The notes: a model not told the origin generated them from the letters alone. Positions 28,068-38,276 are shown, numbered from the stretch's first letter. The stretch: DNA of 48,984 nt from Flavobacteriaceae bacterium (GCA_026988395.1 JALSLI010000122.1:1-48984), one strand, 5' to 3'. Numbers and translations are program-made.

Positions 28068-29632
28068 AGCTCGTAGCCAAGAGTTTTAAAAGCATTCATC
28101 AGTTGCTCTTGCGATTCTTTCTCTTCTTGCAAAAGTTTTCTAAAATCTTTTTGAATTCGTTTCATTTCGGTATCAAAATCAATTCCGCTATCTCTATCTA
28201 CAAACTCAATGTATTTGCTTGGCACAAGCGAAAAATCGTTTTCTTCTACCTCTTCAAAACCAGCAGATTTGCAAAACTCGGGTACATCTTTGTAAGTAGT
28301 TTTATAATCTACCTGTTGCCAGTTGTGATAATTTTGTGCAACTTTTTCAATATCTTCAGTAGTAAGCTCAATATATTTCTTCTCATATTGGCTTCCCCAA
28401 CGTCTTAAATCCATAAACAAAATCTCTTTTTCTCTATTTCGATACTTCTTTTGTTTACCATTTATTTCAACAGTTCTCTCTTTTTTATTTTTATTGAGAA
28501 TCCAAAGCGTTACGCTAATATCGGTTGTGTAAAATGTATTTCTTGGAATTATGATAATGGCTTCAACCAAATTGTTTTCAATCAGTTTTCTACGTATTTT
28601 GTATTCCTCTCCGCCACCGGATAATGCACCATTGGCAAGTATAAAACCAGCAACTCCATTTTCAGAAAGCTTGGAAACCATATTGAGAATCCAACCGTAA
28701 TTGGCATTGCTTTTTGGCGGTACTTCATAACCCATCCATCTTGGGTCGTCCAATAGTTCGTTTTCGCCTCTCCAATCTTTTAGGTTAAAAGGTGGGTTAG
28801 CCATTATGTAATCGGCTTTTAAATCTTTGTGTTGGTCGTTTGCAAATGTATCTGCGTGTTTTTCTCCAAGGTTTGCCGAAATTCCTCTAACAGCAAGATT
28901 CATTTTTGCCAATTTGTAAGTTGTTGGCGTATTCTCTTGTCCGTATATGGAAACTTCCTTTTTTGTTCCTTGATGACTTTCAATAAACTTTATGGATTGC
29001 ACAAACATTCCGCCTGTTCCACAACAAGGGTCATAGATTATTCCTTTGTAGGGTTCTATTAATTCGGCAATCAGATTTACAATTGTTTTTGGTGTGTAGA
29101 ATTCGCCTTTACCTTTTCCGCTACTTTCCTTTAAGGCAAATTTTCCTAAAAAGTACTCATAAACTCTCCCAATAACATCTTGTCCGTCATCTTTTAGCGT
29201 GTCAATTTCGTTGATTGTGTCTAATAATGAAGCGAGTTTTGTTTTATCTAAGGCTAAACGAGAAAAGTAATTGTCGGGTAATGCTCCTTTTAGAGCAGGG
29301 TTGTTTTTCTCAATGGTATTTAAAGCAGTATCAATTTTTAAAGAAATGTCGTTTTGCTTGGCATTTTTTATAATGTAGCTCCAACGAGAAATTTCATCTA
29401 AGAAAAACACGTTTTTCATAGTGTAGAAATCTTTCATTTCCACATATTTCTCTTTGCCTTCTGTAATTAGTTCTTTTCTGCGTTCTTCAAATTTATCACT
29501 TGCAAATTTTAGGAAGATAAGTCCAAGTACAACGTGTTTGTATTCTGCCGGCTCTACCGAACCTCTCAATTTATCACACGATTGCCAAAGTGTTTCTTCT
29601 ATTGATTTTTGTTTTATTACCTTTTTTGCCAT
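28064..29632 (-). CDS. hsdM: Type I restriction-modification DNA methyltransferase, M subunit
   Basis: GKGEFYTPKTIVNLIAELIEPYKGIIYDPCCGTGGMFVQS and DYIMANPPFNLKDW (NPPF). Confidence 0.97.
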   Translation of the reverse strand: MAKKVIKQKSIEETLWQSCDKLRGSVEPAEYKHVVLGLIFLKFASDKFEERRKELITEGKEKYVEMKDFYTMKNVFFLDEISRWSYIIKNAKQNDISLKIDTALNTIEKNNPALKGALPDNYFSRLALDKTKLASLLDTINEIDTLKDDGQDVIGRVYEYFLGKFALKESSGKGKGEFYTPKTIVNLIAELIEPYKGIIYDPCCGTGGMFVQSIKFIESHQGTKKEVSIYGQENTPTTYKLAKMNLAVRGISANLGEKHADTFANDQHKDLKADYIMANPPFNLKDWRGENELLDDPRWMGYEVPPKSNANYGWILNMVSKLSENGVAGFILANGALSGGGEEYKIRRKLIENNLVEAIIIIPRNTFYTTDISVTLWILNKNKKERTVEINGKQKKYRNREKEILFMDLRRWGSQYEKKYIELTTEDIEKVAQNYHNWQQVDYKTTYKDVPEFCKSAGFEEVEENDFSLVPSKYIEFVDRDSGIDFDTEMKRIQKDFRKLLQEEKESQEQLMNAFKTLGYEL

Positions 29633-29962
29633 CTATATTTTTTGTACTTTTATTCAGTTTGTAAAGTTACTTTTCTGTTTGGTTTCTTGTCCGAGCGTGG
29701 GCTAAAAATAGCTTCCCAATATAAAATTTAGGACAAGCTTTTTAGTTTTTTTTCGAGTTCGCTTAAGTGTTAGCAAAGACTAAATGTGCTTATTTATGTG
29801 TTAGCTTTTTTTTGCATTACTCCCAATGGTTTAAATATGGTACGTTTGACATTTCAACGCTCCAAGTTTTCGATTTTGCACTATGTTTATTTATTGCTAT
29901 CATCTTAATTTTTAGCACTACCTGCCAAATGCACTATATTTTTTGTTGTGCTTTCGTGCTTT

Positions 29963-31078
29963 TTATTTATCGGTTTTTATATAACTCCAAATTGCCTTTT
30001 TACCATTCAGCTTACATTTTAGTTCAATTTTTAATATTTTTTCCAGTTGATTTCTTGAGTTATCAAAATAATCAGGTTTAATTGATTTCTCATTAAGTTT
30101 TTCAATTAGTTTTTCAATAATATAATTTCTATAATCGTCATGTACTGTTTCTACATTAAGCATATACCAAGGGTATTGATTATTTATTAGCTGAAATGGT
30201 TTTGAAAAATTTTGATATTCTCCTTTTTCATTAACATCAAGTCCTTCATCAGTAGGGTCAAACTCGCTATGGTTATATAAAAACTTTTCTTTAGTTTTGT
30301 TTTTTTGACGGTTAATACAAATACCACCACCTTCTCCTAATATTTCAAAAACTTTTTCTGTTATCATGAAATTATTTTTATTAAAACCATACATATCAAT
30401 AATTTTTGCTTTCGGATAATTTATTTTTGTCTTTTTGCTAGATAAAAAGTCAGTTGTGAATGTATTGTCAGATAAATTGTCAATTGATGATTTATTTTCC
30501 TGATAAAAATTCTGAATAAAACTTAATGAAACTTTATTTACTCGTCTAAATCCGCACTGTCCTTCAAAAAGATTTCGAAATGTTTCGCAGAAGTAGTTGT
30601 CAAATGCAGGGATAAAACCAAAAACACCAAGTAAAACCTTTGTTACTAGAGTCAAGTCTGTATTGCCATTTGGAATAAGTAGCCTTTTAATTTCCTTGTA
30701 AATATCCATAATGATTTCTATATTTTTATCATCGTATTTATCTACATCTATGTCCCAAACAGATTTCTCTAATGAATTAATATATTGAATAGTCGGCTTG
30801 AAGTGATTAATACTGTGCTGCAATAAAAAACTTGAACCTCTTAACATTCCCCAACTTGCCAAATAAAATCCAAGAACTAAGCAACTTTTTTCGATGTCAA
30901 CAGTTAAGTCATTTGTTGTACAAAAATAATTATAGCAATAATCAAATGAAGTATATCTATCATCAGGTTTTAATTTGTCTTTGAAATCTTTAATTACTAT
31001 ATCGATGTCGGTTTGCTTAATCATTTTTCTTAATTGTATATTATTTAGTACTGTCTTTTTTATCATGAAGCACAACAA
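29963..31078 (-). CDS. Uncharacterised protein between recA and the hsd operon
   Basis: 371-aa ORF (YTSFDYCYNYF..., LGFYLASWGMLRGSSFLLQ). No family recognised with confidence. Several alternative Met starts are possible. Confidence 0.8.
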   Translation of the reverse strand: MLCFMIKKTVLNNIQLRKMIKQTDIDIVIKDFKDKLKPDDRYTSFDYCYNYFCTTNDLTVDIEKSCLVLGFYLASWGMLRGSSFLLQHSINHFKPTIQYINSLEKSVWDIDVDKYDDKNIEIIMDIYKEIKRLLIPNGNTDLTLVTKVLLGVFGFIPAFDNYFCETFRNLFEGQCGFRRVNKVSLSFIQNFYQENKSSIDNLSDNTFTTDFLSSKKTKINYPKAKIIDMYGFNKNNFMITEKVFEILGEGGGICINRQKNKTKEKFLYNHSEFDPTDEGLDVNEKGEYQNFSKPFQLINNQYPWYMLNVETVHDDYRNYIIEKLIEKLNEKSIKPDYFDNSRNQLEKILKIELKCKLNGKKAIWSYIKTDK

Positions 31079-31121
31079 TTAAATAAACACATAAAATTAC
31101 TTACATTTTAAGTAAAATCCA

Positions 31122-32141
31122 TTATTTCTCTTCTTTTAAAGCATCAAAAATTTTGGTTTCCAATTCTTCCATTAGTTCCGGATTATCACCTATTAATCCT
31201 TTAACGGAATCGCGTCCTTGACCTAATTTAGTATCGCCGTAACTAAACCAAGAACCGGATTTTTTTACAATACCATGTTCAACTGCCAGATCTAAAATTT
31301 CACCAACTTTAGAGATTCCTTGGCCGTACATAATATCAAATTCTGCTACAGTAAATGGTGGTGCTACTTTGTTTTTTACGACTTTTACTTTAGTTAAGTT
31401 TCCGATAACTTTATCGCCATCTTTTAATTGTGTTCTTCGACGAATATCTAATCTAACTGATGCGTAAAATTTTAAAGCATTTCCTCCTGTTGTAGTTTCA
31501 GGATTACCAAACATTACGCCTATTTTTTCACGTAATTGATTAATAAATATTACCGTACAATTGGTTTTACTAATCGTTCCGGTAAGTTTTCTTAGTGCTT
31601 GCGACATTAATCTTGCGTGTAATCCCATTTTAGAATCTCCCATTTCGCCATCAATTTCGGATTTTGGTGTTAATGCGGCAACGGAATCGACTACTACAAT
31701 ATCTATTGCTCCGGAACTGATTAAATTGTCGGCTATTTCTAAGGCTTGTTCACCATAATCAGGTTGTGAAATAATTAAATTATCAATATCTACACCTAAG
31801 TTTTCGGCATAAAAACGATCAAATGCATGTTCAGCATCGATAAAAGCAGCTATTCCTCCTGCTTTTTGAGCTTCGGCAATGGCGTGAATTGCCAGCGTAG
31901 TTTTACCGGAAGATTCGGGTCCGTAGATTTCAATTACTCTTCCTCTTGGATAACCTCCAACACCAAGTGCTAAATCTAAACCTAATGAACCTGTTGAAAT
32001 TGCCTCAACATCTTGGTGTGCCACATCGCCTAATTTCATTACGGCTCCTTTACCATAACTTTTATCCAATTTATCTAGCGTAAGTTGTAATGCTTTTAAC
32101 TTTGCTTCTTTTTCTTTGTTTGCTTTATCTGCTTTTGCCAT
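31122..32141 (-). CDS. recA: Recombinase A
   Basis: [73 protein letters not shown]. Confidence 0.99.
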   Translation of the reverse strand: MAKADKANKEKEAKLKALQLTLDKLDKSYGKGAVMKLGDVAHQDVEAISTGSLGLDLALGVGGYPRGRVIEIYGPESSGKTTLAIHAIAEAQKAGGIAAFIDAEHAFDRFYAENLGVDIDNLIISQPDYGEQALEIADNLISSGAIDIVVVDSVAALTPKSEIDGEMGDSKMGLHARLMSQALRKLTGTISKTNCTVIFINQLREKIGVMFGNPETTTGGNALKFYASVRLDIRRRTQLKDGDKVIGNLTKVKVVKNKVAPPFTVAEFDIMYGQGISKVGEILDLAVEHGIVKKSGSWFSYGDTKLGQGRDSVKGLIGDNPELMEELETKIFDALKEEK

Positions 32142-32245
32142 AATATTTCAATTTTTGTTTGCTAAATTACTAAATTATCTTCTTTGTTTATAAATTATAT
32201 TGCAAAAGTAAGACAGGTGAGTGACAACTGTATGTCAACTTGATT

Positions 32246-32935
32246 TTATTTTTTTCGTGTTTTTTTAAAATAAGCTTCCAAATTGAAATCTTTATAATCT
32301 GAGAAAAGCGTTTCCGTTAAGGATAATTTTTTAATTTTATCGAGTCTAAATTCGCGTAAAGCCTTTCTTAAATTACAGTAAGCAATTAATATCCAATCGT
32401 TTTCGGTAAAGTAAAAAGCGAGTGGTTTAACGGTTCTTTTGGTGAGTTCATTTTTGTAAATAGATTGGTATTCCATTTCTAATACAACAGAATCGATAAT
32501 TGCTTTTTGTATGATTGCCAGATAATCGGTTTTTGGTGCGATAGTGTATTTTTGGTCTGCTCCTATCCTACTCTCTAACAATTCAATTTTTTCTTTTTGC
32601 GAATTTTTTAAAACAGATTTTATTTTTATCAATGCCGAAGAATAATTATTAATAAGAGATTTTTCATTTTTTTGAAGAACTAATTTTTCGGCTGTAATTA
32701 AAGCATTTGCTTCTTGTAAAGTGAACATAATTGGTGGTAAACGATAACCATCTACAATAAAATAACCAACGCCGTTTTCCGAACCTATGGGAACGCCTGC
32801 TTCTTGTAAGGTTTTAATATCTCGATAAACAGTTCGGATACTTATATCAAAACGTTCGGCAATGGATTTTGCCGTAACAATACGTTTGGATTGAAGTTGT
32901 GTTAATATTGCTGTTATGCGATTGATTTTGTTCAT
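32246..32935 (-). CDS. YafY-type HTH/WYL transcriptional regulator
   Basis: N-terminal HTH RIVTAKSIAERFDISIRTVYRDIKTLQEAGVPIG and C-terminal WYL-like domain (LAFYFTENDWILIAYCNLRKALREFRLDKI). Confidence 0.9.
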   Translation of the reverse strand: MNKINRITAILTQLQSKRIVTAKSIAERFDISIRTVYRDIKTLQEAGVPIGSENGVGYFIVDGYRLPPIMFTLQEANALITAEKLVLQKNEKSLINNYSSALIKIKSVLKNSQKEKIELLESRIGADQKYTIAPKTDYLAIIQKAIIDSVVLEMEYQSIYKNELTKRTVKPLAFYFTENDWILIAYCNLRKALREFRLDKIKKLSLTETLFSDYKDFNLEAYFKKTRKK

Positions 32936-32948
32936 ATTACTTTGTACA

Positions 32949-33296
32949 TCATTCTAAATCAAGAACAATCTTTATGTTTTCTTTAACTAATGGAATTAAA
33001 TCTAATGGTAAAACACCTAATTTTTGAACCAATCTTTTAATATCTATTGCACGAATTTGATCCATCATAATATCACTATCCTTTTTTAAATTTGCCATTC
33101 CTTTTTTAATATGAACTCTTAAAATTTCGGAATCTAACAATACATTTGTAGTAATAGGACAAATAATGACTGATGGATGAGGAATTTTATTTAATAAATT
33201 TGTTTGTACGATTAAAACAGGTCTTTTTTTTCCGGGCTCAGTGCCTATTTTAGGATTTAAATCTGCAATCCAAATTTCAAATTGTTTAGCTTTCAT
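32949..33296 (-). CDS. PemK/MazF-family toxin
   Basis: MKAKQFEIWIADLNPKIGTEPGKKRPVLIVQ, VIICPITTNV, DSDIMMDQIRAID. Confidence 0.92.
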   Translation of the reverse strand: MKAKQFEIWIADLNPKIGTEPGKKRPVLIVQTNLLNKIPHPSVIICPITTNVLLDSEILRVHIKKGMANLKKDSDIMMDQIRAIDIKRLVQKLGVLPLDLIPLVKENIKIVLDLE

Positions 33297-33516
33297 AATC
33301 CATTTTATCAAATTCTTTAAGTACCATTAAAGAATCTTTTTTTACTAAATTAGATTCAATTTTTAATTTTTTTTCAATCATTAATCGCTTTTGAAGCCTA
33401 TTATAATAATCAATAGCTTCATTAATATACCTATTTCTGGATTTTTTTACTTTTGAAAGTATTTTTTCGGTCTCTCCAAAAATAGAATCATCAATTTTTA
33501 AGGATACTGTTTTCAT
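33286..33516 (-). CDS. Antitoxin of MazEF-like pair
   Basis: Small ribbon-helix-helix-like protein overlapping the start of the MazF-like toxin on the same strand. Confidence 0.8.
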   Translation of the reverse strand: MKTVSLKIDDSIFGETEKILSKVKKSRNRYINEAIDYYNRLQKRLMIEKKLKIESNLVKKDSLMVLKEFDKMDYES

Positions 33517-33587
33517 TTTATTGCATTTTTAATATTACAAATATACATCTTTTATGTATATCAAAATAGTATATACTTTAAAAACAA

Positions 33588-34028
33588 TTATCGTACCATT
33601 TTTATATGCGGAATTCCGTCTTCTAAATAGGATTTTCCTTTGCGTTTAAAATCTAATCTATTGTAAAAATCTTCTAAATGTTCTTGTGCAGAAATGGCAA
33701 TATTATATTGTTTAAAATGTACGTTAATAACCATTATTGCTGTTTTAACCAATTCAAAACCAATTTGTTTATTTCTGTATTTAGGATGTACCACTACTCT
33801 ACCAATGCTTGGTAATTTAAAATAATCTCCTGCATTAAAAACGCGTGCATATGCAATTATCTTATTGTTTTTGTATCCTAAAATATGTAATGCTTTTTGA
33901 TCTTTATTATCTAAATCTTGATACACACAATTTTGTTCTACTACAAATACCTCCGATCGCAATCGTAATATTTCATAGAGTTCATCTGTGGTTAACATTT
34001 CAAAATTTTTGGTGTAAAAATCAGTCAT
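33588..34028 (-). CDS. ElaA-like GNAT N-acetyltransferase
   Basis: LRSEVFVVEQNCVYQDLDNKDQKALH, IGRVVVHPKYRNKQIGFELV, QEHLEDFYNRLDFKRKGKSYLEDGIPHIKM. Confidence 0.9.
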   Translation of the reverse strand: MTDFYTKNFEMLTTDELYEILRLRSEVFVVEQNCVYQDLDNKDQKALHILGYKNNKIIAYARVFNAGDYFKLPSIGRVVVHPKYRNKQIGFELVKTAIMVINVHFKQYNIAISAQEHLEDFYNRLDFKRKGKSYLEDGIPHIKMVR

Positions 34029-34039
34029 CGTATTTGATA

Positions 34040-34957
34040 TTAGTCTTGAATAATAAATGCTTTTTCATCATCGCGATTAAACTCGGGTTGTAAACTGCAA
34101 TGATTAATATTAAAATCGTGAATTAAAAGATGCTCAATTTCTTCGCAAATAGAATCAAAATCAGATAATTTAATATCATTTTTAAATTCGATATGTGCTT
34201 CAAAATGGCAATTTTTTTCGTTTAGTTGCCAAATATGAACGTGATGAATATTTTTTACACCTTCAATTTTTAATATTTCTTTTTCAATATCTTTAATTAC
34301 AATATCATCAGGAGCAAACAACATTAATATTTTTAATGATTCTAAAAAAACACGCCAACTCATATAGATTAAATATACCGAAATTAATAATGTTAACACA
34401 GCATCAATCCAAAATATTTGATAGTATTTCATAAGTAATCCGCCAACTAAAACTGCAACCGAAGTAAGCATATCGGTTAATAAATGCAGATAAGCGGATT
34501 TCATATTTAAGTTATGATTGGCATCTTTTTTAATTAACAAAACACTAAATCCGTTAGCTAAAATACCTATTAATGCTAACCAAATTACAATATTAGATTG
34601 TATATGATGTGGTTCATTAAAACGTTTAATAGCCTCGATTGCCAACATAACTGCAATGACAATCAGGGTTGCCGCATTAAAAAAAGCGGCAATAATTTCG
34701 GCTCTTTTAAATCCGAATGTTTGTTTTAAAGTCTGTTTTTTAGAATTTGCTAAACGATTAGCAACATAACTTACTATTAATGAAATAACATCGGATAAAT
34801 TATGAACAGCATCCGAGATTAATGCTAATGAGCCGGATAAAAATCCGCCTATTATCTGTGCTACCGTTATTAAAATATTTAAAAATATAGAAATTAACAG
34901 ATTTTTTCCCGATAATTTTGGGTGTTCATGACCGTGATGCGAATGATTATGTGCCAA
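34040..34957 (-). CDS. Cation diffusion facilitator (CzcD-like)
   Basis: His-rich N-terminus MAHNHSHHGHEH, SLALISDAVHNLSDVISL, HLLTDMLTSVAVLVGG. Confidence 0.95.
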   Translation of the reverse strand: MAHNHSHHGHEHPKLSGKNLLISIFLNILITVAQIIGGFLSGSLALISDAVHNLSDVISLIVSYVANRLANSKKQTLKQTFGFKRAEIIAAFFNAATLIVIAVMLAIEAIKRFNEPHHIQSNIVIWLALIGILANGFSVLLIKKDANHNLNMKSAYLHLLTDMLTSVAVLVGGLLMKYYQIFWIDAVLTLLISVYLIYMSWRVFLESLKILMLFAPDDIVIKDIEKEILKIEGVKNIHHVHIWQLNEKNCHFEAHIEFKNDIKLSDFDSICEEIEHLLIHDFNINHCSLQPEFNRDDEKAFIIQD

Positions 34958-34971
34958 TTGATATGATTTTA

Positions 34972-35406
34972 TTAATTATACGGAATTTTTTCAACTCTAC
35001 GTTGGTGCCTTCCTCCTTCAAAATCTGTTTCTAAAAAAAGTTTTACAAAATTTAAAGCTTGGTATTGCGATACAAATCGTGCCGGAATACTCAAAACATT
35101 TGCATCATTATGTTTTCTTGCTAAAACTACCAATTCATTACACCAACATAATGCTGCTCGTACTTTTTGATGTTTGTTTGCTGTAATTTGAGCTCCATTA
35201 CCTGAACCACATAAAATAATCCCTAAATCTGCTTCTTTGTTTTCTACTGCTTTTGCCGCTAAATGTATTGTATCCGGATAATCCATACTCTCGGTAGTAT
35301 CTGTACCAAAATTAATAACTTTATATCCTTTTTCTTCTAAAAAAGCCATAATTTTGAATTTATATTCCGTTCCGGCGTGATCGTTAGCAATAGCAATTGT
35401 TTTCAT
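34972..35406 (-). CDS. rpiB: Ribose 5-phosphate isomerase B
   Basis: IANDHAGTEYKFKI, GIILCGSGNGAQITANKHQKVRAALCWCNE, ARKHNDANVLSIPAR. Confidence 0.95.
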   Translation of the reverse strand: MKTIAIANDHAGTEYKFKIMAFLEEKGYKVINFGTDTTESMDYPDTIHLAAKAVENKEADLGIILCGSGNGAQITANKHQKVRAALCWCNELVVLARKHNDANVLSIPARFVSQYQALNFVKLFLETDFEGGRHQRRVEKIPYN

Positions 35407-36053
35407 TTTATAAATATTTTAGAAATTAATGAGTCAAAAATAATATATTTAAATGATAGATACTCATTTTATAAGGCTTATTAACACAAAAAAAACGGAA
35501 TGTTAATAGTTGTTTATAAATAATTGTTTTTTAAATAGTTATATATAATAAAAATTGTTAATTCTTTTAAACTATATTTAGATAAGTAAATTTGGAAAAA
35601 CAAAAAAATTTTACAATACAAACCAAAAAGGATATAAAACAAAATTTTATATTAATTTTTTAGAACAAGATGTTAACAAAAAATGAAGGAATTATTAAGA
35701 AAAGAAAATAAAAAGTTATGCAAAAAAATAGTGAATAGAGGTTATTAACAAATTGTGAATAGCTACATGGAAATTTGTATTAATCAGTTCTTTAAAATAT
35801 GAATAACTTGTTAATTGTTTTTAATAAATGAAAAATCCAAATTAAAACCATAAATTTTACAGTACAAATTAACAAACAATAATAAACATCATTTCTTTTT
35901 TAAAATTTTAAAATAAAAATTAATTATATGTATATATGTTGATAACTTAAATATTAAAATCAATTCTATTTAACTTTGTGTATCTTTGCATATGTTTAAA
36001 TCAAATAGAAAATACTTCCTTAAAATGATTTAAAAAATAATAAGAACAATAAA
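35407..36053. other. Candidate replication origin (oriC), hypothetical
   Basis: 647-bp very AT-rich divergent intergenic region. Motifs: TTATTAACA at 35478-35486 and 35742-35750, TGTTAATAG at 35501-35509, TGTTAACAA at 35671-35679, TGTGAATAG at 35754-35762, TGTTGATAA at 35937-35945. parS cluster about 8 kb away. Confidence 0.5.
35981..35988 (+). promoter_or_regulatory. Bacteroidetes-type -7 element upstream of rnr
   Basis: TATCTTTG matches TAnnTTTG. No convincing -33 element was seen. Confidence 0.4.
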
Positions 36054-38276
36054 ATGAGTAAAAAGAAAAAAAAGATATTTAAAAAGAAGGGAAACGTAAT
36101 TAAAAACTTAACCAAAAATATTTTAAAATTTTTAGAGCAGAATGCCAAACAAAGTTTTAATTACAAACAGATAGCATCTAAATTAGACATAAATGATGCT
36201 AACGGAAAAGATCAAATTATAAAAAAATTAGCCGAACTTTCTGTATTAGATAAGATTAAAGAAATTACACCCGGAAAGTTTCAGTTTATAGAATTTAAAA
36301 AATACCATTACGGTAAAATTGATATTAATTTAAGTGGAAACGGTTTTGTTATCTGTGATGATTTAGAAAAAGATATTTATATTCCTAAAAGAAATCTTAA
36401 TCACGCATTAAACGGTGATGAAGTTAAAGTATATATTTATCATCGAAAATCTAACGGTAAAACCGAAGGTGAAGTAATTGAAATTATTAAAAGAGCTAAA
36501 GATAAATTTGTTGGTGTATTAGAACTCAGTAAAAACTTCGGTTTTGTAGTTTGTGATGATCCAAAAATGTATGTCGATATATTTGTGGCTAAAAAGAAAT
36601 TACACGAAGCACAACACGGTGATAAAGTAATTGTTAAAATTATAGATTGGCCTGAAAATTCTGAAAAACCTTTTGGTGAAATAACCACAATTTTAGGAAA
36701 ACCCGGAGATCATGATACCGAAATACATTCCATCTTAGCAGAATATGATTTACCAAATCAATTTCCGGCTAGGGTAGAAGATGAAGCTGAGAAATTACCA
36801 ATTGAAATTACTGCCGATGAAATTTCAAAAAGACGCGATTTTAGAAAAGAATTAACCTTTACCATCGATCCTATTACAGCAAAAGATTTTGATGATGCAC
36901 TTTCTTTTAAAGAATTGCCTAACGGAAATTATGAAATTGGTATTCATATTGCAGATGTATCACATTACGTACAAGAAAATACTATCTTAGATGATGAAGC
37001 TTATAATCGAGCAACATCGGTTTATTTGGTAGATAGAGTAGTGCCAATGTTACCCGAAGTTTTGTCTAATAATGTTTGTTCTTTACGACCTAATGAAGAA
37101 AAATTAACTTTTTCGGCAGTTTTTGAAATCGATAAAAACGCTAATGTTATTAAACAATGGTTCGGAAGAACGGTAATTTATTCTGATGCTCGTTTTGCTT
37201 ATGAAGAAGCTCAAGTTATAATTGAAAATAATCCCGATAAAATTGCTCAGAAATTAACAATTCCAGCTGGAATTTCCTTAACAGAAAAGCAATATGATAT
37301 GCCAAAAGAAATAGCACAAGCTATTTTAACAATGGATAAATTAGCAAAAATTTTGCGTAAAGAACGTATGGAAGCCGGAGCTTTGGCATTCGATAAAGTT
37401 GAAGTGCGTTTCGAGTTGGATGACCATGCAAATCCTGTTGGCGTTTATTTTAAAGAATCAAAAGATGCTAATAAATTAATTGAAGAATTTATGCTCTTGG
37501 CTAATCGTAAAGTAGCCGAATATATTGGTAAAAATAAACTTGGTTTACCAACAAATAAAACATTTGTCTATCGTGTTCATGATAAACCTGATATGGCAAA
37601 AGTTGAAGATTTACAACGTATTGCCAAAAATTTAGGATATGAATTACGTATCGATTCTGTTGAAAATTTAACCAAATCACTTAACAAACTTTTACAAGAT
37701 GTAAAAGGAAAACCCGAGCAAAATATTATTGAAACTCTGGCAATCCGTACCATGAGTAAAGCCAAATATACTACCGAAAATATTGGTCATTACGGTTTGG
37801 CATTTGATTATTATACACATTTTACATCGCCAATTAGAAGATATCCGGATGTGATGGTACATCGTTTGTTACAACATTACCTTAACGGAGGAAAATCACC
37901 TGATAAAACTATTTACGAAGAAAAATGTGAGCATAGTACCGAACGCGAAATTTTAGCAACTAAAGCAGAACGAGATTCTATTAAATACATGCAAGTTAAG
38001 TATATGGAAGATCACCAAAATAAAATGTTTAAAGGCGTGATTACCGGTGTAACCGAATGGGGAATTTATGTAGAAATTATCGAAAATAAATGTGAAGGAA
38101 TGGTGCGTGTACGCGATATCCAAGATGACTTTTATACTTTTGATGAAAAACAATATGCACTTGTAGGTCAGGCAAATGGAAATAAATACACGCTTGGTGA
38201 TGAAATAATGGTAAAAGTAAAACGTACAGATTTAGAACGTAAACAAATGGATTTTTTAATTGTAGAACATTTATAA
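36054..38276 (+). CDS. rnr: Ribonuclease R
   Basis: TIDPITAKDFDDALSF, IGIHIADVSHYV, YTHFTSPIRRYPDVMVHRLLQHYL, S1-like C-terminus (FKGVITGVTEWGIYVEI). Confidence 0.97.
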   Translation: MSKKKKKIFKKKGNVIKNLTKNILKFLEQNAKQSFNYKQIASKLDINDANGKDQIIKKLAELSVLDKIKEITPGKFQFIEFKKYHYGKIDINLSGNGFVICDDLEKDIYIPKRNLNHALNGDEVKVYIYHRKSNGKTEGEVIEIIKRAKDKFVGVLELSKNFGFVVCDDPKMYVDIFVAKKKLHEAQHGDKVIVKIIDWPENSEKPFGEITTILGKPGDHDTEIHSILAEYDLPNQFPARVEDEAEKLPIEITADEISKRRDFRKELTFTIDPITAKDFDDALSFKELPNGNYEIGIHIADVSHYVQENTILDDEAYNRATSVYLVDRVVPMLPEVLSNNVCSLRPNEEKLTFSAVFEIDKNANVIKQWFGRTVIYSDARFAYEEAQVIIENNPDKIAQKLTIPAGISLTEKQYDMPKEIAQAILTMDKLAKILRKERMEAGALAFDKVEVRFELDDHANPVGVYFKESKDANKLIEEFMLLANRKVAEYIGKNKLGLPTNKTFVYRVHDKPDMAKVEDLQRIAKNLGYELRIDSVENLTKSLNKLLQDVKGKPEQNIIETLAIRTMSKAKYTTENIGHYGLAFDYYTHFTSPIRRYPDVMVHRLLQHYLNGGKSPDKTIYEEKCEHSTEREILATKAERDSIKYMQVKYMEDHQNKMFKGVITGVTEWGIYVEIIENKCEGMVRVRDIQDDFYTFDEKQYALVGQANGNKYTLGDEIMVKVKRTDLERKQMDFLIVEHL

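Noticed and set aside
29767-30081. Plus-strand ORF 29767..30081 as a membrane protein
   Set aside because: It runs over the intergenic region and the antisense 3' end of the uncharacterised gene; hydrophobicity likely reflects AT-rich sequence only.
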